Source of the DNA: Rubellimicrobium rubrum
Lineage (GTDB): Bacteria; Pseudomonadota; Alphaproteobacteria; Rhodobacterales; Rhodobacteraceae
Length of the DNA: 64,000 nt
Direction: 5' to 3'
NCBI RefSeq assembly: GCF_006152115.1
Contig: NZ_VDFU01000001.1
Coordinates: 62,001-126,000 of the forward strand
The notes beneath the pieces are model-generated. The model ran no database searches. It saw nothing but the letters and a program-made list of their open reading frames with translations, and was not told where the DNA came from. Position 1 is the first letter of the stretch, and every line of letters begins with the position of its first letter. Shown here one piece after another: positions 28,039 through 35,610 of the stretch. The translations under genes were made by a program, and so were the position numbers.

Positions 28039-28237
28039 AGGGGACCTCGCAAGGTTGGTCGGGGTGGCTTTGGCTGAGAGCCAGGAAACGGTCACGGGTC
28101 ATGGGGTGGGGACGCTGGTCGAGACCGAGCATGAGGGACAACTCGGCTGGCGTGAGGCTCCAGAACTCCGCAGGGCGGAGGCGGAGGGTCACAAGGCCCG
28201 CGCGCAGCAGCGCGGGCCAGTCGAACGCGGAGGTCAT
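28019..28237 (-). CDS. GTA g10.1: tail assembly chaperone-type protein
   Basis: 72 residues from ATG 28237, which overlaps the stop of g10 by 4 nt; the longer frame begins inside g10 and is not coding. F-D-W-P-A-L-L-R-A-G and L-R-L-R-P-A-E-F-W-S-L-T-P-A-E-L matches the short phage tail assembly chaperone family (rcc01693-like) found before the tape-measure gene. It overlaps the tape-measure start. In siphophages such overlapping small genes supply chaperones for the tape-measure protein. Confidence 0.8.
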   Translation of the reverse strand: MTSAFDWPALLRAGLVTLRLRPAEFWSLTPAELSLMLGLDQRPHPMTRDRFLALSQSHPDQPCEVPYDPVRP

Positions 28238-28548
28238 CCGGGCACCGCGAAGGCCCGCGCGAGGAGCTCGGCCGCAGCTCTCACGGCGCCCAGCGGGCCA
28301 CCTGCGATCTCGGCTGTCAGCAAGTCGGAGGACGTTACACGCCACCCGCCTCCACGCAGGCCCGCCACGAGCAGAGCCATGACATCGCGCGAAGACACGT
28401 CGCCGGACTCGAAGCGGGCGACTAGGGCCACCAACGTGTCGCCGCCTAAGGAGGCTTCCAGTTCGGCCAGTGCCCCGAGCGTCAGCTTGGCAGTACGCGG
28501 AACGCCGTCCACAAGGATCTCGACCTCGCCGGCATGGAGGTTGGCCAT
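28234..28548 (-). CDS. GTA g10: gene transfer agent family protein, tail chaperone type
   Basis: 104 residues, starting 4 nt downstream of the g9 stop. The protein shows V-E-I-L-V-D-G-V-P-R-T-A-K-L-T-L-G-A-L-A-E-L-E, a pattern typical of the GTA-specific DUF3356-type family that precedes the tape measure. It is mostly helical with no membrane segment. Its exact role is not established; by position it is a tail assembly factor. Confidence 0.85.
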   Translation of the reverse strand: MANLHAGEVEILVDGVPRTAKLTLGALAELEASLGGDTLVALVARFESGDVSSRDVMALLVAGLRGGGWRVTSSDLLTAEIAGGPLGAVRAAAELLARAFAVPG

Positions 28549-28551
28549 GAC

Positions 28552-28965
28552 CTAGATCCCCGCAAATGCAATGGCGCCAGCAGACGCGAGAGAGATCTCG
28601 TAAGTCGCCTCCCCATCATGGGTGCCCGCGTATTCGATGGACGAGATCTGGAACGGCCCCTGAAGCGTGCCGAAGCTGGGGATCACTACCTGACACGTCG
28701 GGTGATCGCCCGCGAAGAAGAGGCTGCGCATCCGGGCATCCGAGGCGGCGTCCTTGAAGACCCCGTTCCCCGACAGCGCCGCCGAGCGCAGACCTGCGCC
28801 CCGGAGGAGTTCGCGCCAGCCCCCGGGGGAGTCGAGCGAGGTGACGTCCACCGACTCGGCGTTGAGAGCGATCCGCGTGGCGCGCAGGCCTGCGACGGTC
28901 TCAAACCGACCAGCGCCGTCCATGTCGATCTTGATGAGAAGGTCCTTGCCGGCTTGGGCGGCCAT
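28552..28965 (-). CDS. GTA g9: major tail protein
   Basis: 137 residues with the major-tail fold markers: a short N-terminus M-A-A-Q-A-G-K-D-L-L-I-K-I, the T-V-A-G-L-R-A-T-R-I strand, V-D-V-T-S-L-D-S-P-G-G-W-R-E, and a late strand F-Q-I-S-S-I-E-Y-A-G. It polymerises into the tail tube. The length is close to the RcGTA homologue. It sits 17 nt after the tail-completion gene. Confidence 0.92.
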   Translation of the reverse strand: MAAQAGKDLLIKIDMDGAGRFETVAGLRATRIALNAESVDVTSLDSPGGWRELLRGAGLRSAALSGNGVFKDAASDARMRSLFFAGDHPTCQVVIPSFGTLQGPFQISSIEYAGTHDGEATYEISLASAGAIAFAGI

Positions 28966-28982
28966 GTGAGGCTCCTTGAAGG

Positions 28983-29399
28983 TTAAACCGCGTCATCTTC
29001 GACACGGACGCGAAAGATGAGGTCGATCTGGCGTGTCTCGCCCGCGCCCTTGCGGGTCGCCGAAGCGCGCAGGAACCGGAGGAACACGACACGACCGCGT
29101 GCAAGAGTCAGGTCCGAGCCGAGCAATGCGTCGGAGACGGCCGCCGCGACTGCTTTGGCTGCCGAAAAACCGGCGCCGTCAGTCACAACCGAGACCATAG
29201 CGTCGTGTTCGGCCCCCTGCCCAATCTGGTCCGAGCGGTCGCGTACGACCTCGGGTCCCAAAGCGACATAAAGCGTGGGAAGTATGCCGGGCGGGACCTG
29301 GTCATAGACATGGTTTCCGACCAGCGCGCGGAGGTTGTCATCCGACGTAAGTTGCTGAAACAAGGCGGTCTGAAGGCTCTGTGCCAAGGCATAGGTCAC
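28983..29399 (-). CDS. GTA g8: tail completion protein (DUF3168)
   Basis: 138 residues from GTG 29399, which overlaps the g7 stop as GTGA. The family motif L-Q-T-A-L-F-Q-Q-L-T and the V-Y-D-Q-V-P-P-G segment are clear, followed by a basic strand G-R-V-V-F-L-R-F-L-R. It closes the neck between head connector and tail tube. The extra upstream codons in the same frame overlap g7 and are not counted. Confidence 0.9.
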   Translation of the reverse strand: MTYALAQSLQTALFQQLTSDDNLRALVGNHVYDQVPPGILPTLYVALGPEVVRDRSDQIGQGAEHDAMVSVVTDGAGFSAAKAVAAAVSDALLGSDLTLARGRVVFLRFLRASATRKGAGETRQIDLIFRVRVEDDAV

Positions 29400-29734
29400 A
29401 GGGCAGCCTCCTCGTAGGCGACACACAGGAGGTAGCGGCCCGAGGCATCGGACAGCGACACGGACGAGATCGGGTAGACGCGGGACCCATCCCGGAAGCG
29501 CTGGCCGGGCTGGGGCCGTGACGGCGCGCCGACCGGAGCACCACGCACAGTGATGCGAAGGGGGAGCCGGGCCTCGCCCGCTGCTGGCTGCGCCGAGATG
29601 CGGAGAGATCCGGGGTCGATCGCAGCCCAGATGACGCCCAGAGCTGACCAGCCGCTTACGAAGCCGCCTGCCCCGTCCGCCATGCGAGTGGGCTGCTCGA
29701 GCACCAGCCTGCGGCCTAGCTTCGGGCTACTCAT
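29396..29734 (-). CDS. GTA g7: head closure protein
   Basis: 112 residues of the head-tail joining family (SPP1 gp16-like): L-V-L-E-Q-P-T-R-M-A-D-G-A-G-G-F, then W-A-A-I-D-P-G-S and a C-terminal Y-P-I-S-S-V strand. The stop overlaps the g8 start and its own start overlaps the end of g6 by 1 nt. It caps the head after DNA packaging. Confidence 0.9.
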   Translation of the reverse strand: MSSPKLGRRLVLEQPTRMADGAGGFVSGWSALGVIWAAIDPGSLRISAQPAAGEARLPLRITVRGAPVGAPSRPQPGQRFRDGSRVYPISSVSLSDASGRYLLCVAYEEAAL

Positions 29735-30324
29735 CAGAACCCCCCTGATAGGCGGATGGGCCGGTACCGGTCGATAAGGGCAGTCACGCCAAAGGGCATG
29801 CAGCCCGCGCTCAGCGCCGTTTCGTGCCGAAACTCATGGTAATGAGCCGCGAGCATGAGCACGGCCTGGGCGAGGTCCGAAGGCACCTTTGCCCAGTCGG
29901 GACCGAAACCCGCCCTGAAGACGATCCGGGCCGAGCCGCCAGTCGGGATCGGGGGAAGAAAGCCAGGGATCACCAGGCAAGGTCGGACGGCATCGGTCTC
30001 GAGCCGCCAGGAGCCCGCCGGAAGTGTCGCGGCGACTCCCTCTGCATCGGCGAGCGCAACCGAGATGACGGAGGTCACGGGGGCGACTGGAAAGGGCTGT
30101 CGCTCGGCCCGACGCCAGGCGTCGACTGTCATGGCATAGGTCCGCTCCAGGAGGACCTTGCCCGTCCGCCCCTCTATGGCGGCGATGGCCGCCCGCAGGA
30201 AGCCCGCCAAGAGTGCATTCTGCACATCGTCGTCCGAGAACCCGGTCCCGAGGCGCAGGTGCTCCTTAAGACGGGCGACGGGAAGCGCTGTATCAGGCAC
30301 CTCCGTCAGTTCGACAAGAATCAT
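29734..30324 (-). CDS. GTA g6: head-tail adaptor
   Basis: 196 residues. The N-terminus resembles the phage gp6/HK97 adaptor fold: A-L-P-V-A-R-L-K-E-H-L-R-L-G-T-G-F-S-D-D-D-V-Q, then A-I-A-A-I-E-G-R-T-G-K-V-L. A long beta region with W-R-L-E-T-D follows, and a helical end D-L-A-Q-A-V-L-M-L-A-A-H-Y. It forms the ring under the portal. It starts 65 nt after the capsid gene. Confidence 0.9.
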   Translation of the reverse strand: MILVELTEVPDTALPVARLKEHLRLGTGFSDDDVQNALLAGFLRAAIAAIEGRTGKVLLERTYAMTVDAWRRAERQPFPVAPVTSVISVALADAEGVAATLPAGSWRLETDAVRPCLVIPGFLPPIPTGGSARIVFRAGFGPDWAKVPSDLAQAVLMLAAHYHEFRHETALSAGCMPFGVTALIDRYRPIRLSGGF

Positions 30325-30389
30325 CGCGAAACCTTTCGCTCGTCGGTGTCAGCGTGGGGCCGCCCCCGAAGAGGCAGCCCCGGCTCGCA

Positions 30390-31574
30390 TCAGCTTGCCG
30401 CGAACTTGAGGAGCTTGATGGCCGCAAAGTCGGTGATGCCGCCGCCTACCCGCTTGGTCGCGTAGAACAGCACATGGGGCTTAGCGCTGTACGGGTCGCG
30501 CAGGACGCGGAGTTCCGGGCGCTCGGCGATCGTGTAGCCTGCCTGGAAGTCGCCGAATGCGATGGCGAATGAGCCAGCCGTGATGTCAGGCATGTCTTCG
30601 CAGATCAGGACCTTGTAGCCCATCAGGCGGGCAGGCTCCCCAGAGACCATGCCGTCCGACCACAGGAAGCGTCCGTCAGCATCCTTGAGCTTGCGAAGTA
30701 CCCCTGTGGTGCGGGAGTTCATGACAAAGCAGGCCCGCGCCCGGTACTCGGCCCCCAGCGAATAGACGAGGTCCACAAGCGGGTCGATCGTGCTCAGCGC
30801 ACCCGATGTGCCAGAGGCGATGTAGCCGACTTGGCCCCAGATCCAGCTTCCATTGGCAGCCATGGGATAGCTCAGGAAACCCCTGGGTTTGTCCACTCCG
30901 TTGCCTGTCACGAAGGCCGAGGACTCGGCCCGGGCGAACTTTTCGGCGATCCGTGCTGCGAGCCAGGCCTCCACGTCGAAGGCAGCATCGTCCAGGAGGC
31001 GCTGGGATGCTTTGGGCTGGGCTGCCAATTCATAGACAGGGACGGAGATCTTCTCGAGGATGCCGGTCGAGGACTCGGTCGCTCCGCCCGTTTCGGTTGC
31101 CCAGCCCGCACCGACCTCCCCCCGGTCGATCAGGATATCTAGGCTTCCGCCCTCGACCGCGACCACCGACGCGACCGAGCGGATCGAGGCCGTGGACGTC
31201 AGGATGGCCCGGATCGTGTCCGTGGCCGCCGGGCTCACCAGCACGCCACCGTCAGCGGCAACGGCCGTGGACAGCGCCTTGCCTTCGAGCGCCAAGGCGC
31301 GAAAGCCCGTGTCGTCGCCCGAGCGGAGATAAGCGTCAAAGGCCTTCTGGTGGGGTGCCTCGACATCCGCCTGGGCCGACAACATCGGACGGTGAGCGGC
31401 GTGGGTCATTTTGGCGGAAAGCTTGGTCATGCGTTCGTCCTGCTGCTGAAGGCGGTTGGCGACGTCGTCGGAGAAGCTCCTGAACTCGCTCAGGAAGCCG
31501 GCGACGGCGGTCTTGATCTCGGGGGACGGGGACAGATCTTCCCCGGCCCGAGACAGGATCTCGGGGTCAGTCAT
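30390..31574 (-). CDS. GTA g5: major capsid protein (HK97 fold)
   Basis: 394 residues. The N-terminal ~100 residues are a charged, coiled scaffold-like delta domain removed on maturation; cleavage is expected near K-A-L-S-T-A-V-A-A-D-G-G. The rest is the HK97 fold: S-I-R-S-V-A-S-V-V-A-V, the E-loop E-T-G-G-A-T-E-S, and F-V-M-N-S-R-T. RcGTA capsids are small (about T=3), which fits this size. A 65-nt gap separates it from g6. Confidence 0.95.
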   Translation of the reverse strand: MTDPEILSRAGEDLSPSPEIKTAVAGFLSEFRSFSDDVANRLQQQDERMTKLSAKMTHAAHRPMLSAQADVEAPHQKAFDAYLRSGDDTGFRALALEGKALSTAVAADGGVLVSPAATDTIRAILTSTASIRSVASVVAVEGGSLDILIDRGEVGAGWATETGGATESSTGILEKISVPVYELAAQPKASQRLLDDAAFDVEAWLAARIAEKFARAESSAFVTGNGVDKPRGFLSYPMAANGSWIWGQVGYIASGTSGALSTIDPLVDLVYSLGAEYRARACFVMNSRTTGVLRKLKDADGRFLWSDGMVSGEPARLMGYKVLICEDMPDITAGSFAIAFGDFQAGYTIAERPELRVLRDPYSAKPHVLFYATKRVGGGITDFAAIKLLKFAAS

Positions 31575-31601
31575 GGATTGGTCCTTTCCTGGTTGTGGGG
31601 A

Positions 31602-32150
31602 TCAGCCCCCGAGGCGGACGCGGGCCTGGGCCACCGCCGCCGTCATCTTTTGGAAGAGCGCGATGTCAGCGCCCTTGCCCGCGAGCCGCGCTTCGCGCAG
31701 CATCGGAAATGTCACGAGGGAAACCTCCCACAGATCCACCTCGGCCAGCCGGCGGCGACCCTGCGCATCCTTGGTGGCGCGCAGTGTCTTGTAGCCGATC
31801 GATAGGCCGTCGATGGCTCCGGCGCGGATCAGGGCGGCGGCTTCCCGGCCCCTGGCTACGTCTGGCAGGATGCGCCCCTTGACCCAAAGGCCACGCGTGT
31901 CCTCGCGCACTTCGTCCCAGACTCCGATGGGCTCGGACGGGTCATGCTGCCAAAGCAGCTTGATGCTGCCGCCCTCGGCCCGAAGCCGCTGGAGAGAGGC
32001 GGAGTAGGCCCCGGGTTCGACGATATCGCCGCCTTGGTCTACGGCACCGAACAGCGAAGCATACCCGCTAATGACGGAGCCGTTCCCGGCCACGGCGACA
32101 TCGGCCAGGGGCCGGGTGAACTTGGTTTCCATGCTGGGCGTCCTCGTCAT
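31602..32150 (-). CDS. GTA g4: prohead protease (S78 family)
   Basis: 182 residues when started at ATG 32150, which overlaps the g3.5 stop by 4 nt; ATG 32132, with GAGG upstream, is an alternative (176 residues). HK97-type protease motifs are present: I-S-G-Y-A-S-L-F-G, the catalytic His in W-Q-H-D-P-S, and the catalytic Ser in G-L-S-I-G-Y. It removes the capsid N-terminal domain. It ends 27 nt before the capsid start. Confidence 0.92.
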   Translation of the reverse strand: MTRTPSMETKFTRPLADVAVAGNGSVISGYASLFGAVDQGGDIVEPGAYSASLQRLRAEGGSIKLLWQHDPSEPIGVWDEVREDTRGLWVKGRILPDVARGREAAALIRAGAIDGLSIGYKTLRATKDAQGRRRLAEVDLWEVSLVTFPMLREARLAGKGADIALFQKMTAAVAQARVRLGG

Positions 32151-32365
32151 GGCAAGTGTCTCAGGATGGATTGAACGGCCTGAGCCAGGATCACGGCCAC
32201 CACCCCATAGACGGTGAGCCAGAGGCGTTTTTCCAATCGCTCCATCATGCCCTCGATCTTCACGAGCGCTTGGTTCAGCTGGGTGAACTGAAGCTGTGTC
32301 ATGCGCTCCTGGTTCTCGATCCGAAGGCCGGGAGCACACAGGAACGATCGCGGCTCATGGGCCAT
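32147..32365 (-). CDS. GTA g3.5: small head-formation protein with one membrane-like helix
   Basis: 72 residues from ATG 32365, with GGAGGG upstream; ATG 32302 (51 residues) is an alternative. The C-terminus is a helix W-L-T-V-Y-G-V-V-A-V-I-L-A-Q-A-V, preceded by an amphipathic Q/E/R-rich stretch. RcGTA has a short unnamed gene here that is needed for head formation. The start overlaps the end of the portal gene. Confidence 0.8.
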   Translation of the reverse strand: MAHEPRSFLCAPGLRIENQERMTQLQFTQLNQALVKIEGMMERLEKRLWLTVYGVVAVILAQAVQSILRHLP

Positions 32366-33572
32366 CGGGACCCTCCAAGGGCGGCAGACCCAAAAGCTGG
32401 CGCTTCTCGGCCTGGGACAGGAAGGACGCTGCGGCGACTCGCCGCCACTGCGCTTCGCGCTCCGCCGCCAGGGCAGGGATCTGGTCCAGATCGGGGGCGA
32501 GCGCGATCCGTTCGCCGGTGAAGTCCGACAGCCAGTCGCTCAGCGTCTGCGTCACGCGAGTGGCGAGCGGCAGGACCGTCAGTCGGTAGAAGGCACGGTT
32601 CGCTTCCTGGTAGTTAGCGTAGGTCGCATCGCCGGGGATGCCGAGGATCATGGGCGGCACCCCAAAAGCGACGGCGATCTCGCGCGCAGCGGCGTCCTTG
32701 GTCTTCTGGAATTCCATATCAGAGGGCGAGAAGCCCATGGGCTTCCAGTCGAGCCCGCCTTCGAGGAGCATCGGCCGGCCGGCGTTGCGGGCCCCCTGAT
32801 GCTGCTGCTCCATCTCGGCGGTGAGGCGGTCGAACTGGTCCTGTGTCATGGTCCCGCCGTTCGGGCCGTTGTAGACGATGGCTCCGGACGGGCGCGCTGC
32901 ATTTTCCAGAAGCGCCAGGGACCAGCGCGAGGCGCCGTTGTGGACCTCGATGGCGGAGGCGGCCGCTTGGAGCGCCGAAAGCCCGTAGTGGTCATCCTGA
33001 GGATGAAAGCTCTTGATGTGGCAGACGGGCGAGGTCTCGCCTACCGCGAAGCGATGGCGCCGACCGCCGACCGTATAGTCGTAGGCAACAGGCCAGCCGT
33101 CCTCGCCCGGGACGACCGACATGCGATCTGAGCGGAGGACGTGGAGTTCCTGGGGCAGGCCCTCTTCGCTCACAGCTTCCACATAACCGTTGCCGGTCAG
33201 GAGGAGTTGGCCGTAAAGCGACTCGAGGAGTTCGGCGCGACCTTGCGCAGGATTCGGCCGGGCGATCAGGTCGAGCACTGGATGCTCGCTGTAGCGCCTC
33301 TGGCTATCCTGAAGGATCAGGGGCAGCGCAGCGGCGGCCTCTGCGATCAGGCGGACGGCGCGGAAGCCTACGGGATTTCGCGTGAACCCCTGCTGCGTGA
33401 GCAGGGTCGTGTCACGCGGGGCCTGGGCAGGGCGACCGGCAGTGGAAGGCCAGGCGATCAGTTGGCCGGCAGCCGAAGCCTTGGCCTCGGGCACCGCCGC
33501 CGGTACGGGGGCGGGGACCGGAACGGCTCCAGGGGGCGTCCCCATGTCCTTGCGTTTCAGGAAGTCGAACAT
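32355..33572 (-). CDS. GTA g3: portal protein
   Basis: 405 residues of the HK97 gp3 portal family. After an Ala/Pro-rich N-terminus, the clip and stem regions carry N-P-V-G-F-R-A-V-R-L-I-A-E-A-A-A-A-L-P, L-L-T-G-N-G-Y-V-E, and the helix M-I-L-G-I-P-G-D-A-T-Y-A-N-Y-Q-E-A-N-R-A-F. It is the DNA entry ring and binds the terminase. A 111-nt gap separates it from the terminase gene. Confidence 0.94.
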   Translation of the reverse strand: MFDFLKRKDMGTPPGAVPVPAPVPAAVPEAKASAAGQLIAWPSTAGRPAQAPRDTTLLTQQGFTRNPVGFRAVRLIAEAAAALPLILQDSQRRYSEHPVLDLIARPNPAQGRAELLESLYGQLLLTGNGYVEAVSEEGLPQELHVLRSDRMSVVPGEDGWPVAYDYTVGGRRHRFAVGETSPVCHIKSFHPQDDHYGLSALQAAASAIEVHNGASRWSLALLENAARPSGAIVYNGPNGGTMTQDQFDRLTAEMEQQHQGARNAGRPMLLEGGLDWKPMGFSPSDMEFQKTKDAAAREIAVAFGVPPMILGIPGDATYANYQEANRAFYRLTVLPLATRVTQTLSDWLSDFTGERIALAPDLDQIPALAAEREAQWRRVAAASFLSQAEKRQLLGLPPLEGPDGP

Positions 33573-33683
33573 CCGTTTCTCCTCGGGCCGGGCTCGCGGT
33601 CCGTGTAGATGACTATGCCCCGGTGGGATTAAGGGGCTCCGAGACCACCGCGCGGTACGGTTAACACCAGGTGCAACACCCGC

Positions 33684-35048
33684 TCACAGGTGGCGCATCC
33701 GCGGCTCCTGCCAGGAGCCCGCGCCCTCGATCAGCAACTCGTGCAGTGCCCATACGAGCGCATCAACGCGGTCCGGAGAACCTCGACCCCGAAAGCCCTG
33801 TGCGGTCATCAGACACATCTGGTCTTCGAGCTTGCCCAAGCCCCGCAAATGCCGGACCTTGTCCTGCTCGTAAAGCGCCGCGATCGGCTCAGCGCGCAGC
33901 GCCTTGCCTTGGCTGGCGCGTAGGGCCTTGAACGGCACCTGCGAATCGATCTGGCGCAGCACTGTCTCAACCAAGGCTCCACCTTGGTTCACTTCCGCCA
34001 GGACCCGGTCGGCGGCATGACGCTTCCGCGCGTCAAGGGCAGCCTTTGCCCATTCCAGCGGCGAAGCGGCTTGGATCGTCGCGTCCTCCAGGACCCAGGC
34101 ACGCCAGTCTGCAGGGGGACCCTTGGTCGTTGCGCCGACGACGACGATGCCGCAGGCGTCCGATCCCTTGTGGGACGACACGGCCGGGTCCACTGCGACG
34201 ACGATACGATCGAGAAACGGAACCTCGTCCGCCTGCGCCGCCTCGATCATTGCCGAAGTCCAAAGGGCTCCTTCAGCATCCTGCAGCAGCACGCCCTCGA
34301 GCTCCTGCCGGCCCAGGCGGGTTCCTTCGTAGCGCCGCTGAACTTCCTCCATGAAGCCCTTGGCCAGGTTCGCACGGTTCGCGGATGTTGGCGCGTGGGT
34401 CTTCACGGTGCTCGACTGCGCGATGAGATTGGTCAGGACCGGGGCGTTGCGAGGTGTGGTGGTGACGCAGCAGCGGGGGTCGTCCCCAAGCCGCATCCCG
34501 AACTGAAGCATGTCCCAAGCCTCCTCGCCGCGCTTCCACTTGGCGAGCTCGTCCGCCCAGGCGCAATCGAACTGAGGACCGCGCAGGGATTCGGGCTCGT
34601 GCGCCGAGAAGAGCTGCGCCGTGGCCCCGTTGGGCCAGAGCAGCATCCTTCGGCTAGCGATCCACTCCGGTTTTCGGTCGGGAGGAGAACAGGCCATGAT
34701 GCCGGAGTCTCCGAACACCATGACCTCGCGGGCCTGATCGATGGTTTCGGCCAGCAGCGCCACGCGCTTGGCCCGACCAGGGTCCTTGGGCCGCGGGCCC
34801 TCGACCTGCGTGCGGATCCACTCGGACCCGGCGCGTGTCTTGCCCGCTCCGCGCCCGCCCAGAATTACCCAGGTGCGCCAACTCCCTCCGGGCGGAAGCT
34901 GATGCGGGAGCGCCCAAAAGTCGAAAAGGAACGGAAGTCCCGCAATCTCACGATCAGAGAAACCGGCCACGGCGTAGCGGACTTTCTCGGGGTTCTGCCT
35001 GGCCAGACGTGCCGCACCCTGGCGAAGCGGAGCCGGATCAAACGTCAT
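33684..35048 (-). CDS. terL: GTA g2: terminase large subunit
   Basis: 454 residues from ATG 35048, which overlaps the small terminase stop by 11 nt; the longer open frame is a run through that gene. The ATPase domain has the Walker A-like G-G-R-G-A-G-K-T at about residue 64 and a Walker B-like segment F-D-C-A-W-A-D-E-L. The nuclease domain shows D-R-I-V-V-A-V-D-P-A-V, D-A-C-G-I-V-V-V-G, and V-D-A-L-V-W-A acidic residues. It packages host DNA headful. Confidence 0.95.
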   Translation of the reverse strand: MTFDPAPLRQGAARLARQNPEKVRYAVAGFSDREIAGLPFLFDFWALPHQLPPGGSWRTWVILGGRGAGKTRAGSEWIRTQVEGPRPKDPGRAKRVALLAETIDQAREVMVFGDSGIMACSPPDRKPEWIASRRMLLWPNGATAQLFSAHEPESLRGPQFDCAWADELAKWKRGEEAWDMLQFGMRLGDDPRCCVTTTPRNAPVLTNLIAQSSTVKTHAPTSANRANLAKGFMEEVQRRYEGTRLGRQELEGVLLQDAEGALWTSAMIEAAQADEVPFLDRIVVAVDPAVSSHKGSDACGIVVVGATTKGPPADWRAWVLEDATIQAASPLEWAKAALDARKRHAADRVLAEVNQGGALVETVLRQIDSQVPFKALRASQGKALRAEPIAALYEQDKVRHLRGLGKLEDQMCLMTAQGFRGRGSPDRVDALVWALHELLIEGAGSWQEPRMRHL

Positions 35049-35373
35049 CGCAGCAGTCCTGGATACGGGCCAGCCGGCAGGCGACCTCCTGGCGGAGCGC
35101 GTCGAAGTCGATCTCGCAGGCATTTGCGATGCCGGAGTTCTTGGCGTGCCAGGCGTTGTACCGCTCCTCGGCCTCAAAGGCGCGCTTGAGCGCCGTCTCA
35201 AGCTCCGACTGCTTGAGCCCGATCTCCTTGAGGGCTCCCGGTTCGTCGTCCTGCACCCGATCGAGGATCCCCGACAGGGTTCGACGAACGGAACGCAGGA
35301 GCGTCAGGGCATCCTGGAAGTTCTGCTCGATATCGTCTTGCGAAAGGAGGGTCGATGCGCGCGATCTGGTCAT
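35038..35373 (-). CDS. GTA g1: terminase small subunit
   Basis: 111 residues from ATG 35373, behind AGGAAAGG; extra codons up to 35427 lie in the presumed promoter region. The protein is mainly helical (N-F-Q-D-A-L-T-L-L-R-S-V-R-R-T, E-I-G-L-K-Q-S-E-L-E-T-A-L-K-R-A-F-E-A-E) and acidic at its end. RcGTA g1 was long unassigned and later identified as a non-canonical small terminase lacking a specific pac-binding domain. First gene of the cluster. Confidence 0.85.
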   Translation of the reverse strand: MTRSRASTLLSQDDIEQNFQDALTLLRSVRRTLSGILDRVQDDEPGALKEIGLKQSELETALKRAFEAEERYNAWHAKNSGIANACEIDFDALRQEVACRLARIQDCCDDV

Positions 35374-35610
35374 GATCTGGCCTTTCCTGCTCTTGTTCTT
35401 GACGCGACCAGCTTGTCCGGTCGGCAAGTTCAGGATGCAGGAAAGGTGCGAAGAGCCCGTTGGACCGCCGCGCGCTGATATCCCTGGAACTTAGCAGGAA
35501 CGGGCGATCAGTCCGACTGGCTCAAGAAGCCGTTGTCCCAACGGACGTTGCATCGGCGCGGAACAACGAATCGTCCATCTGTTTGCTATCACGACAGGGT
35601 TAAGGACGTT

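Larger units (their letters stand above)
21568..35373 (-). other. Gene transfer agent (RcGTA-type) structural cluster, complete
   Basis: About 13.8 kb of co-directional genes in the order g1 (small terminase), g2, g3, g3.5, g4, g5, g6, g7, g8, g9, g10, g10.1, g11, g12, g13, g14 and g15, the order I know from Rhodobacter capsulatus. Every frame is open. Many joins are 4-nt stop/start overlaps. No integrase, repressor or lysis gene lies in the block, which is characteristic of gene transfer agents rather than prophages. GTA particles package random host DNA of a few kilobases. Lysis, regulators (GafA, CtrA, quorum sensing) and tail-fibre genes lie elsewhere in known hosts and are not visible here. 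Confidence 0.93.

Noticed and set aside
21568-35373. Active prophage
   Set aside because: No integrase, repressor, attachment site or lysis genes. The order and content match a gene transfer agent.
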